A stretch of 64,000 nucleotides of DNA from Tritrichomonas musculus (taxonomy: Eukaryota; Parabasalia; Tritrichomonadida; Tritrichomonadidae): positions 186,001-250,000 of the forward strand of contig JAPFFF010000005.1 of NCBI GenBank assembly GCA_039105265.1, written 5' to 3'. Of this stretch, positions 28,239 through 37,598 are shown piece after piece. A program made the position numbers and the translations under genes. The first letter of the stretch is position 1; each line of letters opens with the position of its first letter. The notes under the pieces are model-generated. The model saw only the letters and a list, made by a program, of their open reading frames with translations, did no database searches and was not told where the DNA came from.

Positions 28239-30335
28239 ATGGAGCTCGATGTGTCGCTTTCTACCTCGGATAATTCAAATAATATTGATCAAAATAATTC
28301 CATCGCTAATGAGTTTTCCTCATCATGTTCACAAACCGCAAATACTATTGCTAATGCAGCCATGTCTAATAACAACAATACTGAAAAATATCATTTTTAT
28401 GGAATAAACGATTTTATTTTAGATACTTATACAACCCCAGTATTTAAAGAAGAATTTACTATTGAAGCAATGAAAAAGATTGGTGTAACGCCAGATGATC
28501 TCGTGAAAGTTACCAAACAAGATATTAAGATGATTCCTGGAAATGAACAAACAAAATCTCGTATTATTGATGAAATTGAGAAAAAACGCTTGAGTATTAT
28601 AAGTCAAATAAAGGTTGCTCGAAAAGAACTCATTGAGGAACAAGATAAAAAAGAAAGTTTTGATAGAAAGCATCGTTTGAAAAAATCTGATGTGATATCA
28701 TCAAACCAAAAAGGTCTTGATCGAATTCAACGATTTCAACAGCGTGAAATAGAGCGCCTAATAGGAGATGAATATGTTCAAATGGAAAACAGAGAAAAAG
28801 ATTTGCAGAGGCAAATTCGACTTAAAACAATGATAAAAGAAAATGAAGAAAAGAATAAGCAAAAGCAAGAAGAAGAGGCAAAAAAAAGAAAACTTCGTGA
28901 AGATAAAGTAATTAGCCGTTTCAAAGAAAAAGAAGAAGAACTTGAAAGGAGAAGATTAAAACAGCAAGAAGATGAGAAGCATAGAAGAGAGCTAGAGATG
29001 CAGCAAGCGGAAGAACGAAAAAAAGAATTTTTGAACCAAGAAAAATTGAAAGAAATGCGATTGCAAAAGCTTAAAGAAGAAAGAGAAAAGAAAGAAATTG
29101 AAAATCAAAAGAAGATAGAAGATAAAATCAAAGAACAATTAATCAAAGAAGAAATTCGATTAAAAAGTAAGCAAGAAGAGATTAATGTATTAAAAGAACA
29201 ACACCAGCAGATGATGAAAAAGCAGATGGAGAGGGCAGTTGTTGCACAGAAAAGAGAAAAAGAGCAGATTGAAAACAAAATGCAAAAGATTGAAGAAGAA
29301 GCACGCTTAACTGAGCAAAGAATGAATGAACACAGAAGAAAACAGCAAATAGGATTAGATGCAATTAAAAAGCGAAATGAAGAAAAAATAAGAAAATCAA
29401 GAGAATTAGCTAAAAAAATAGAGCAAGATGAACTTAAAAAAAAGGAAGCTATTCAAATCAAAATGGTTAAAGCGCATGAGCGATATATTCAATTAACAGC
29501 AAATCGTCAAAAAAGAATTGAAGTGGCAAGAGCAGAAAATAATGAAAAAGTTCTAAAACTTATTGAAAAGAAGAAAAAATCTGAGGAACTTTTTCAAAGG
29601 AAGCTGACTTCCCTTGATGAAAGAATGAAGTTGAAAGAAGAAAAATTTAAATCATTGAAATTAAAAGAAGAAGAAGAATTACAAAATAAAGCTGCACTTA
29701 ATTGGCTTAAACAAAAATTTGGAGAAGATAATGCAAAACGTCTACAGAGAAAAGAAGAATATGAAAAGCAAAAAGTATTAAAAACTTTGGAAGAAAGAAA
29801 TAAAATTGTTGATCAATTGATTTTACAGCAAAGAATCGATCAGCAAAAAAGATTTTCTCTTTCCTTAAAAGCACAGCAAAAAAGACGTGAATTAAATGAA
29901 GAATTCGGGAAAACTGTAACATTGAGAAAAAATACAAGTGATGATGAAAAGAGTATATACCAACTGGCAAAGAAATTTAACATTGATATGGAAAAAATTA
30001 AGAAGAAATACTCAAGAAAGCATCCTAGGTCATCTCTTTCAGCAATAAATGCAATAAAAAGTGACAAAGAAAAAGAAATTATTATTAATACTAATTCAGA
30101 AAATGTGTCTACTGAATCAGCGAACCTTTCAAATGATGATAACTTTACAAATGATTCTTGTTCAGATTTAAATGATTCTATTGAGATTATGAAAGATTCT
30201 CTTTCTGATGCTTCTGAACCTAGTTTTTATATGACAAAAAAGTCTTATCCAAAAGAGTCACGCACTGGAATCGATTTTCAAGCCGTTTCTGATTGTGGAT
30301 ATGTTTTCAAATATGTTCCCGTTTCGCAAGATTAA
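28239..30335 (+). CDS. Long coiled-coil protein, 698 aa
   Basis: The N-terminal 50 residues are Ser/Asn-rich. A compact segment (about 48-120, with YHFYGINDFILDTYTT and MKKIGVTPDDLVKVTKQDI) looks like a small helical, possibly SAM-like, domain. Residues 120-590 are a continuous Lys/Glu/Arg-rich coiled coil, the style of flagellar, axostyle and basal-body proteins. The tail is acidic/Ser-rich and ends FQAVSDCGYVFKYVPVSQD. No enzymatic motif is present. A cytoskeletal role is inferred from architecture only. Confidence 0.8.
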   Translation: MELDVSLSTSDNSNNIDQNNSIANEFSSSCSQTANTIANAAMSNNNNTEKYHFYGINDFILDTYTTPVFKEEFTIEAMKKIGVTPDDLVKVTKQDIKMIPGNEQTKSRIIDEIEKKRLSIISQIKVARKELIEEQDKKESFDRKHRLKKSDVISSNQKGLDRIQRFQQREIERLIGDEYVQMENREKDLQRQIRLKTMIKENEEKNKQKQEEEAKKRKLREDKVISRFKEKEEELERRRLKQQEDEKHRRELEMQQAEERKKEFLNQEKLKEMRLQKLKEEREKKEIENQKKIEDKIKEQLIKEEIRLKSKQEEINVLKEQHQQMMKKQMERAVVAQKREKEQIENKMQKIEEEARLTEQRMNEHRRKQQIGLDAIKKRNEEKIRKSRELAKKIEQDELKKKEAIQIKMVKAHERYIQLTANRQKRIEVARAENNEKVLKLIEKKKKSEELFQRKLTSLDERMKLKEEKFKSLKLKEEEELQNKAALNWLKQKFGEDNAKRLQRKEEYEKQKVLKTLEERNKIVDQLILQQRIDQQKRFSLSLKAQQKRRELNEEFGKTVTLRKNTSDDEKSIYQLAKKFNIDMEKIKKKYSRKHPRSSLSAINAIKSDKEKEIIINTNSENVSTESANLSNDDNFTNDSCSDLNDSIEIMKDSLSDASEPSFYMTKKSYPKESRTGIDFQAVSDCGYVFKYVPVSQD

Positions 30336-30434
30336 GTGTTTTTATAGTATGTGTTATTTAATTATTTGTTTTTATTATCTATATTTAAATAAAATAAGTA
30401 AGATCAAAAATTATCAATAAGAAAATATTTTAAT

Positions 30435-31151
30435 TTAGTGTTTTTCTACATTTTCAATTTGCGCAACAAGGTTATTAATTCCTTTTTCTAAAGCCTTTTG
30501 CTTAATAGCTGGTGCATTTTCATCTGTAATTTGTTTCATTATTGCATTTAGAACAAGAAAATCAATTTCGCTTTGATCACGGCATTCAAAAAATTTTCCT
30601 GCGCCGAACAAATCAATTGCTGCAACAGGATCTGTAACTTCAAGTTCGCCTATATATATATATTCAGCAAGCATCGGAAGTGCTTTCGAACCAATATTTT
30701 TATCATGGTGCTCAACGAAATTTTGATCGTTTGATATTTGTTTTTTGAAAAAGCCGCATCTAGCATAAAGAATAAAGCGATGCATTCGAAGAGGTTCATC
30801 ACTATCGTTCGGATAGAAAGAAAAGTCACATGTTTCGGTATCATGAAGTAAGTTCATAATATCTTGATGGTAAGTTGATTGAAATGGTAGATCAGAAACT
30901 ATTGAGCAAGTCTTAAATGCAGGATAATTAGTTCGGGCAATTGGGCAATTGGCGTATATGTGTTCGAGAATTGCTGTTATTGTATTTGGTGGCAAATTAT
31001 ATAGTTTATCAATAGCAGCCTGGCGCTTACGAGCAAATAATTTCCATCGATGCTGAAGAAGGGGAGTATACGCTTTAACAGACCATCCAACTCGAGATTT
31101 GATTTCAATAAGTTGAGTTTCCCAAGGATAATGATTATTTTCAGTTGTCAT
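30435..31151 (-). CDS. BTB/POZ-domain protein, 238 aa
   Basis: Residues about 98-190 fit the BTB fold: CDFSFYPNDSDEPLRMHRFILYARCGFFKKQI, then ALPMLAEYIYIGELEVTD and AIDLFGAGKFFECRD. The N-terminal 95 residues are unassigned but helical (LYNLPPNTITAILEHIYANCPIART resembles a second, degenerate BTB half). BTB proteins dimerise and often act as adaptors for cullin-3 ligases; that role is not shown here. AACTTTTTGAATT (31204-31216, read on the minus strand) lies 53-65 nt upstream of the start. Confidence 0.75.
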   Translation of the reverse strand: MTTENNHYPWETQLIEIKSRVGWSVKAYTPLLQHRWKLFARKRQAAIDKLYNLPPNTITAILEHIYANCPIARTNYPAFKTCSIVSDLPFQSTYHQDIMNLLHDTETCDFSFYPNDSDEPLRMHRFILYARCGFFKKQISNDQNFVEHHDKNIGSKALPMLAEYIYIGELEVTDPVAAIDLFGAGKFFECRDQSEIDFLVLNAIMKQITDENAPAIKQKALEKGINNLVAQIENVEKH

Positions 31152-31832
31152 TGATATGAGTAATTATAAAAATACTGATAAAAAAAAAGTTAATTTAACT
31201 TTGAATTCAAAAAGTTGTTTTTATAGTGTTGGATCAAAAATTCATATTTATTCATTTTATTTTATCAATTTTGTTCAAAAATATTGATTTTAGAAAATTT
31301 TCATCATACAGCAATTAAAATATTATTTTCAATGAAAATAAGGATTAATCTTTCTATGAAATAGTAACTCTTTTTGTGATTAAAGTGTAATTTGTTATCT
31401 CTTCTGCTATTTAGATAGTTTAACAATATAAAATATTAAAAATAATAATAATAAAATATATGATTTCTTATTAGTATTTTCCATCATTTCATGTTTATCA
31501 TTATTATCTAGCCAAACTGATATTTAAAAGCTTTTTTTAAATGTAAAAATCTTTCTCCCTTGTTTAGAGTATAAATATGATATTGTTTACGAAATTTGTG
31601 CAGATATTTGTTCGATTTTAAACTTTTTGAATTAAATATATATCTTCTAATGAAAGATGATCTTCACAACATTTATTATGTGCCTTTAATAGATATACAA
31701 ATTACTGTCTATAAGTTTAAGTTTTATAAAAATAAAAAATGCTAAAAAAACCAATGGAAAAAAAAAAAAAAAAATATATGTAAAAAATAGTGTATAAGGA
31801 ATTTTTAAAGAAATTGTTCAGAGTTATATTTT
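31152..31832. other. AT-rich intergenic spacer
   Basis: Holds two copies of the recurrent motif (31204-31216 reverse; 31621-31633 forward). The first is promoter-proximal to the BTB gene. The second lies away from any start I recognise, about 200 nt past the 3' end of the P2 gene. No gene is seen. Confidence 0.45.
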
Positions 31833-32159
31833 TTAACCGAAAAGATCGTCAAATCCACCGGCCATTTCGACTTCTTCTTCTTCTTTCTTTTCTTCCTTCT
31901 TTTCTTCTGTAGCAGCTGCGCCTTGAGCTGGAGCAGCAGCGGCACCACCAGCACTACCGCCACCGACGACTGCGAGTTTGGATGATCCTTCAGCGATAAG
32001 TTCTGTAATGTTCTTGCCTTGTAATTTTCCTAAGAGTGCATCAATTGTTTGGTCTTCTGGTGCAATTCCAACACTTTCAAGGATCTTCTTGATCTTATCT
32101 TTGCCTGGGTTTTCGTCTCCACCAAGTTGTGCAAGAAGGTAAGCAGCAATATACTTCAT
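31833..32159 (-). CDS. 60S acidic ribosomal protein P2
   Basis: 108 aa. The N-terminus MKYIAAYLLAQLGGDENPGKDKIKKILESVGI is the P2 dimerisation domain. It is followed by an Ala/Gly hinge and a charged EEKKEEKKEEEE stretch ending GGFDDLFG, the stalk tail that recruits GTPase factors. The frame continues 7 codons upstream but from a TTG, so the ATG at 32159 is used. CCTTA 8-12 nt upstream (minus strand) resembles the CCTTT-type core element reported at some Trichomonas start sites; this is a weak match. Its lower AT content fits high expression. Confidence 0.93.
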   Translation of the reverse strand: MKYIAAYLLAQLGGDENPGKDKIKKILESVGIAPEDQTIDALLGKLQGKNITELIAEGSSKLAVVGGGSAGGAAAAPAQGAAATEEKKEEKKEEEEVEMAGGFDDLFG

Positions 32160-32497
32160 ATATCTGTAAGGCCAAACCAAACTTTTTCAAGCATATTCAA
32201 TTTTCCTAGACCAAAATTTCCTAGAATTTAGCCAAATAAATAATTAAAAATTGACCTTAAGGAAAATGGTCGGCCTAGGTAAAAATATGACCTTTAGCCG
32301 AAAATTTTGAAATTATCAACAATGACAATTTGTTTACCCCTAAATCATTAAATTATATGTAGTTTAAAATATTATTAATGAAATATAAATTGATGTATAG
32401 CAATAAAATAAAAAAATTGCTGGAGATAAATCAGGATAAAATTAAAATAAGAAAAATTACTTATTTCAATATCAATGCGACCAAATAAACTTTAAAA
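32160..32497. other. Divergent upstream region of P2 and the PDI-like gene
   Basis: Rich in short repeated words such as TTTCCTAGA, CCTTA and TAGCC, with AACTTTTTCAAGCAT at about 32179 (the variant motif) above the P2 gene. It probably contains both promoters. No separate gene is seen. Confidence 0.4.
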
Positions 32498-34018
32498 ATG
32501 ATTTTATCTTTATTTCTGCTATTTGAACGAATCAAAAAGCCAATTGGAGAAGCAAACTATCTCCCTCGTCTTTCTGGTATCAATTTAACACAGTTAATTT
32601 CAAAAAACTCATTTTGCATCATTATTTATACTAGCAATTTAAACGCCCGTTTTGATTTCATAAACTTTGCTATTGCAAAGTATAGTTCGCATATAAAATT
32701 TGCAATTGCCTCAATGAATGAATCAATTGCACCAAAATTATTATTAAATGGAGAAAAAACGAGCTTTTCTATTGTCCCATACAAAAATGGACAGAAAATT
32801 GAAACCATAGCTGCTCCAAAAACTGCAATTGCATTTGCTAATTGGTGCGAAAAAATCACTCGTCCTTCTAATCTTCGAATAAATCATATCGACCAATTAC
32901 GTAGAATTCTTTTGGAGCCTGGCGTAGCTCTTTTTGGTGTTAACATGATTTCTCGTCCAGATTATGTTAAAGACAATAATATTCCTTTTTATTCAATCAA
33001 CCAAACTTATTTCAAATACCTTGGCATATCAATTAGTTCTGGTTTATATATTTATCGTTCATCAGATCGGCAATTAATCAAAACAGGAGATAATTACAAA
33101 AAATTTACAAAATCACCTCTTTTTGATTTTTCATTATTATTTAAATCATCAAATGAAATTGATGAACAAATGGTCAATAGCTCTAGCCATCTGTTTGGTG
33201 GTTTCTTTGTTGATAGAGAAAATATTAACCAAACAGCAAACGAAGCAAGCATCCTTATTAAACTTGCTCATAAATACAAGAGCATCAATTTTGGTCTTAT
33301 TGAGGGAGAAACAGCCAATAAATTGGCCATGATATCTCAGTTGCAATTCATTAAGCGTCCTTTCTTTGTTCTCTTTAACAATAACAACTTAAATCAGCTT
33401 CAATGCAGATACGTTACTTTTTCCAAAGATATTAATTTGATTGAAACTTTTATTGATGATATCTTATCAAAAAAGCAAGATATAACAAGCATTAGTGAAA
33501 AAGGAGATCAAGCAAAACTTTGTTATAATAATTTCAATATTGTTATTAATGATAATCAAGAAAATGATATTCTTGTTCTGTTTTCAGACAATCTACAGCG
33601 TCGTTCATCGAGATTACTCTATTTTCTTGCAGAAAAAGCTTTGACTATGATCAATTCAAAATACGATTCTAAAAAAATTGTTTTATATACTTATGATTTA
33701 TCTCAGAATGAAATTCCAAATGATTTACAAATTATTTATGAAAACAATAATGGAAATAGTATTAAAGCACTTGTTCTTTATCCGAAAGGAAAAGATAAAG
33801 ATGAGCTTTATTATGAAGGTGATGAATCATTTTATGATATGATTGATTTTATATCATCAAGTGTATCATTTAAATGTGAAGTTCCTGATTTTGATGAAGA
33901 TGAAGTTATGAAAGATATAATTGATAGAATAAATCCCAAATTTGTTGGTTTTAAAGAGAACTTGGCTGATGAAAGAGAGAAAAGAGAAAAAGGAGAATAT
34001 AATGAAGAATCTCTTTGA
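32498..34018 (+). CDS. PDI-like thioredoxin-fold protein lacking CXXC
   Basis: 506 aa. The N-terminus MILSLFLLF is a short hydrophobic run that could be a weak signal peptide. The segment from about residue 25, including FCIIIYTSNLNARFDFINFAIAKYSSHIKFAIASMNE and SFSIVPYKNGQKI, follows the beta-alpha-beta pattern of a thioredoxin domain with the redox CXXC replaced by YTSNLNARF. Further thioredoxin-like segments appear to follow (PFFVLFNNN and NDILVLFSDNLQRRS near 290 and 350). The C-terminus is charged (DEREKREKGEYNEESL) with no KDEL-type signal. A non-redox chaperone-type PDI relative in the secretory pathway is the best guess; confidence in the family is moderate. Confidence 0.5.
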   Translation: MILSLFLLFERIKKPIGEANYLPRLSGINLTQLISKNSFCIIIYTSNLNARFDFINFAIAKYSSHIKFAIASMNESIAPKLLLNGEKTSFSIVPYKNGQKIETIAAPKTAIAFANWCEKITRPSNLRINHIDQLRRILLEPGVALFGVNMISRPDYVKDNNIPFYSINQTYFKYLGISISSGLYIYRSSDRQLIKTGDNYKKFTKSPLFDFSLLFKSSNEIDEQMVNSSSHLFGGFFVDRENINQTANEASILIKLAHKYKSINFGLIEGETANKLAMISQLQFIKRPFFVLFNNNNLNQLQCRYVTFSKDINLIETFIDDILSKKQDITSISEKGDQAKLCYNNFNIVINDNQENDILVLFSDNLQRRSSRLLYFLAEKALTMINSKYDSKKIVLYTYDLSQNEIPNDLQIIYENNNGNSIKALVLYPKGKDKDELYYEGDESFYDMIDFISSSVSFKCEVPDFDEDEVMKDIIDRINPKFVGFKENLADEREKREKGEYNEESL

Positions 34019-34850
34019 AGTTGTTGAATGATTCAATAGTGAATTACATTCATTTTTTTAATTGTACCTAATTAATTAAATAATTATATTATGATTTGAT
34101 TGAAATAATAAATTTATGTGGAAATATTTGAATATATACTCTAAATGTATTTCATGAAAGCATCAAAAAAAAAAATTAATCCAATTTTAAAAAATCAAAA
34201 AAAAAAAAAAAGCAAGTTTAGATATTTAATTTGAAGTGTTGTATAATATCTTTGATGATATTTCAGCTACTATTGGAAGTAAATAAAAAATAAATATACA
34301 AATAATTGATTCATAAATGGAGCTATTAAAATAAAAGTAAAAAAACGTTTTGTGTAGTTAATATTATGCAAAGCATCATTAAATCATCATTGTTCATCGT
34401 TATTTTTAAATAATTTTTATATTTTTATTCATTTGAAATAAACGTACCTCTTTTGTGAAATTTTCTTATATGTTTTGAATATTTTCAATAAAAATATGTA
34501 CGTTATAAAAAAATTAAACAAAAATATGAATCATTTATATCTTGCTTAATTATTTTTATTAGTTAATATTAGTATTTTAATTTATATTATATAAAATAAA
34601 ATAACCGAAATATGAATTATTAATCCATATAAATCATCATATAAAAAGATATAAACACAAAAACATATTAATACAAAATAAAAAATAAATAACAATATAT
34701 TGATTAATAAACTTTTTTCTTAGATTAAAACCATATTTATATAATAAATTAAATGAAAAAATAAATATTATTATATTATTATTAAATGAAATCAGCATTA
34801 TTATAGTATAAATAAAATATTTCATGTTTTATATAATTTTACAACTTTAA
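34019..34850. other. AT-rich intergenic spacer, 0.8 kb
   Basis: A-tracts near 34168 and 34200. No gene, RNA or terminal repeats are recognised. The last bases before the CH-domain gene read ATTTCATGTTTTATATAATT, with only a poor initiator. Confidence 0.45.
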
Positions 34851-36254
34851 ATGAAAAAAAGAGATGAGCAACTTCATATCAAGGTTTATTCAAGGTGGGT
34901 TGCCAACAAGTTAAAAAATGTTGAAACATGTCATGTAAACGATATCACCAAAGATCTTGCAGACGGTACTGCTCTTATTGAGCTTGCGCATATTCTCACA
35001 GGAAAAAAAATTCCCACTGCATATATGGGTAAATCAAAATCAAAATTTCATCAAATTGAAAAATGTGAATATGCAATTTCGGTGTTTTCAGAAAATGGAG
35101 TTAAGCTTGGTATGTCTGAAGCCACGATTTCTGGTAGTGATATTAATAATAAGAATGTAAAGCAGACTCTTTCCTTAATATGGTTACTTATTTTAAATTA
35201 TTCAATTGACCCTGTTGTTAGAGAAAATAACGACTTCAAATTTCATAGTAAAAATATTAATATTGATCTTAATAATATTGCCAAAAGAAATTCAATTCAA
35301 TTGTTATCGTGGGCTATGGAAAAAATTGATAAATATCCTCATATTGATGAAAATTTTTGTCCATACGATTTATCACTTTGTGCTTTATTAAGTACGTATT
35401 TTCCTCAAGAAATAAACTATGGAAAACTCAACCCAAATGATCATGAAGCAAATTTAAGGCTAGCAAACAGTGTAATGGAGCGTCATCAAATTCCAGTTTA
35501 TATTCGGCCGGAAGATCTGAAAGATTCGAATTATAAAATTGATGAAGGATCACTCATGACTCAACTTTCTGCAGTGAAAGAATCACTAGATGGATTATTT
35601 CCATCACGAAGAAGTCTTGTCAAAAGAAAAAAGTCTAATCAAAATAATAGATTATCTGACCAGAATGATCAAAATTTCAATAATCCTACAAGTCCTAAAG
35701 ATGGTTCAAGTAAGTTAAATGAAAGATGTATGCATGTCAAGCCGAATAACCAAAAAGAAAATCGAATCGGAAAGAGCGGAGTTAGTTATAATGATCAAAA
35801 TCCTACAAATAAAAAAGAAAAAGTAGTTGATAAAGATAGATATACTGCTCATTCTACTCCTTCATCTCCAAAACAGCTCAGAATTCGAATAAATGGAAAG
35901 TTAGATAATGCAATAGTAATTTCAATAAAAAGGAAGTCTCATAAACCAAATGATGATGATTATCCTCCTGTTAAGTACTCATCATCAGACAATCATTCTA
36001 AAAACCGCCCTAATTCCCACCCAAATTCGCCATCAAATAGTCGTAATAAATCAAAGTCATCGGAAAATGAAGAATGTAAAATAATCCCCATTTATAATAA
36101 AAACGATAAGCACCACGATGAAAAGTATCCTTCTGAAGAAAATGAATATAATGTTAAAGTTAAGCATGACAATTATGAAGTAGAAGAAAATTTCCCAAAT
36201 TCTGTTTCAGGAATGCAAGTATATATCAACAAAAATAAGAAAAAAAGAATGTAA
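34851..36254 (+). CDS. Tandem calponin-homology (CH) domain protein
   Basis: 467 aa. The first CH domain is about 8-118: YSRWVANKLKNV, DLADGTALIELAHILTGKKIP, KQTLSLIWLLILNYSI. The second is about 142-250: NSIQLLSWAMEKI, DLSLCALLSTYFPQEINY, LRLANSVMERHQIPVYIRPEDL. Together they form the actin-binding pair of alpha-actinin and filamin, but no spectrin repeats or EF hands follow. The C-terminal 215 residues are polar, basic and probably disordered. It is likely an actin-crosslinking or membrane-cortex protein of the amoeboid trichomonad cell. Confidence 0.88.
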   Translation: MKKRDEQLHIKVYSRWVANKLKNVETCHVNDITKDLADGTALIELAHILTGKKIPTAYMGKSKSKFHQIEKCEYAISVFSENGVKLGMSEATISGSDINNKNVKQTLSLIWLLILNYSIDPVVRENNDFKFHSKNINIDLNNIAKRNSIQLLSWAMEKIDKYPHIDENFCPYDLSLCALLSTYFPQEINYGKLNPNDHEANLRLANSVMERHQIPVYIRPEDLKDSNYKIDEGSLMTQLSAVKESLDGLFPSRRSLVKRKKSNQNNRLSDQNDQNFNNPTSPKDGSSKLNERCMHVKPNNQKENRIGKSGVSYNDQNPTNKKEKVVDKDRYTAHSTPSSPKQLRIRINGKLDNAIVISIKRKSHKPNDDDYPPVKYSSSDNHSKNRPNSHPNSPSNSRNKSKSSENEECKIIPIYNKNDKHHDEKYPSEENEYNVKVKHDNYEVEENFPNSVSGMQVYINKNKKKRM

Positions 36255-36364
36255 GAAAGTAAAAAAAAAAAAATGTATTTTATTAAAGTAATCTAAATTT
36301 TTATTAAAGTAATATAAATTAAAGACAAAAATAAAATTAGAACTATAAAATAAACATGGATTTC

Positions 36365-37186
36365 CTATTGTTTCAATAAATAGGATAAGATAGCTTCATG
36401 ACAACCATCATGATCATTGTCTGAAACAATCACGTCGCAAACTTTTTTAACATTATCATTCGCATTTCCAACAGCAATTGAAAGACCAGCAACACCTAAA
36501 ATAGGTAAATCATTATTTCCATCTCCAACAGCGATTGTGCACTGTATTGGTAAATTCAAATAAGAACAAAGTTCTTCCAATCCTGTCGCTTTTGATATAT
36601 TAAGAGGAGATATTTCTAGCGATGACTCTTCAGCAAAAGCAAATTGAAGAGGAAGATCAGAAAGCTTTTTGAAAGTTTTATCTCTTATATCTTTACTTGT
36701 ATGGTATATATTAATCTTTTCAATGCCTCTTTTTTCATTTATAATAGTTTCGATAATATTATTAACTTTTTCTGAAGTTTCACGGTATAATGATTCGTAC
36801 TGTCCCATTCTATAATTCTTCATTAATGGTATTTGATGCTCATTAACATATGAAATGCCATCGCACATGATTTGAATCATTACATCTTCATCTGAAACAG
36901 CTTTAGCAATTTTTAAAGCAATATCATGACTAATTGTTCCTTTTCTACCTATTATCTTTTTATTGAAAAAATCATAAATAAGACTTCCACTTTCACAAAT
37001 CCCATATTGGACATTAGTAAGTTCCTTTTTATATGGAATTAATTCAGAAAGGCAGCGGCCTGTTGCAAGAGCGCAAATTTTGCCTGATTTTTGTGCTAAA
37101 GCTAATGATTCCTGAGTAACAATACTAATTTCTTTGTGTGAGTTTAAAAGAGTGCCATCCATATCAAGAGCAATGAGCTTATACAT
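36365..37186 (-). CDS. Cof-type HAD-superfamily phosphatase
   Basis: 273 aa, the length of bacterial Cof/YidA-type sugar-phosphate phosphatases. Motif I is ALDMDGTLL (nucleophile Asp8, acid/base Asp10), motif II is ALATGR near 42, and motif III/IV has the Lys in SKATGLEEL plus VGDGNNDLPILGVAG near 222. A C2-type cap lies between. The substrate is probably a phosphorylated sugar or flavin-type metabolite and is not resolvable here. The family is mainly bacterial; presence in an anaerobic protist suggests lateral acquisition. A TCACTT initiator lies on the minus strand about 20 nt above the ATG (37205-37210). Confidence 0.9.
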   Translation of the reverse strand: MYKLIALDMDGTLLNSHKEISIVTQESLALAQKSGKICALATGRCLSELIPYKKELTNVQYGICESGSLIYDFFNKKIIGRKGTISHDIALKIAKAVSDEDVMIQIMCDGISYVNEHQIPLMKNYRMGQYESLYRETSEKVNNIIETIINEKRGIEKINIYHTSKDIRDKTFKKLSDLPLQFAFAEESSLEISPLNISKATGLEELCSYLNLPIQCTIAVGDGNNDLPILGVAGLSIAVGNANDNVKKVCDVIVSDNDHDGCHEAILSYLLKQ

Positions 37187-37598
37187 CAGATGAATTTAAA
37201 AAAAAAGTGAGTAAATTTGTGAAATTTTATAAAAGATAATTCGCACAAAATATTTACAATTTTGAGAGAAAAATGGCTTCATTGAATTCAATAATTGAAA
37301 AGAATTGATTCTTTTTTATAACGATAAAATCCACATTCAGAACCAATTTCGCGAAATTGGATTTTATCACCTTTAAACATTAAAATAAAGCAAAAAATCT
37401 AAGTAATGAAAATTTAGTGATTATGTTTTTTTGTTGTTGTTGCGAAAGAGGATTTCGTGGTTAATTGTTTGAATGATAATTAAAATAATTGGACATATAG
37501 CCATGTTTTATTTAAAAAAATCACAAATTTAATACATATATAAATCACAGACTAAATAAGTCTTTTGTTAATTGGAAGGTTGTATAAAAAATAGATTA
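37187..37598. other. Spacer with a strong palindrome
   Basis: CCAATTTCGCGAAATTGG (37343-37360) is a perfect 18-bp palindrome. It is bracketed by GATAAAATCC (37323-37332) and GGATTTTATC (37359-37368), which also pair. It lies about 155-180 nt upstream of the HAD gene start and contains TTTCGCGAAA, an E2F-like core. Nothing else is seen. Confidence 0.55.

Noticed and set aside
28419-30067. Several Phe/Leu-rich frames opposite the 698-aa coiled-coil gene
   Set aside because: They are antisense images of Lys/Glu codons and have no family features.
32160-32180. Seven-codon extension of ribosomal protein P2
   Set aside because: Begins with TTG; the P2 N-terminus MKYIAAYLL matches the family start at 32159.
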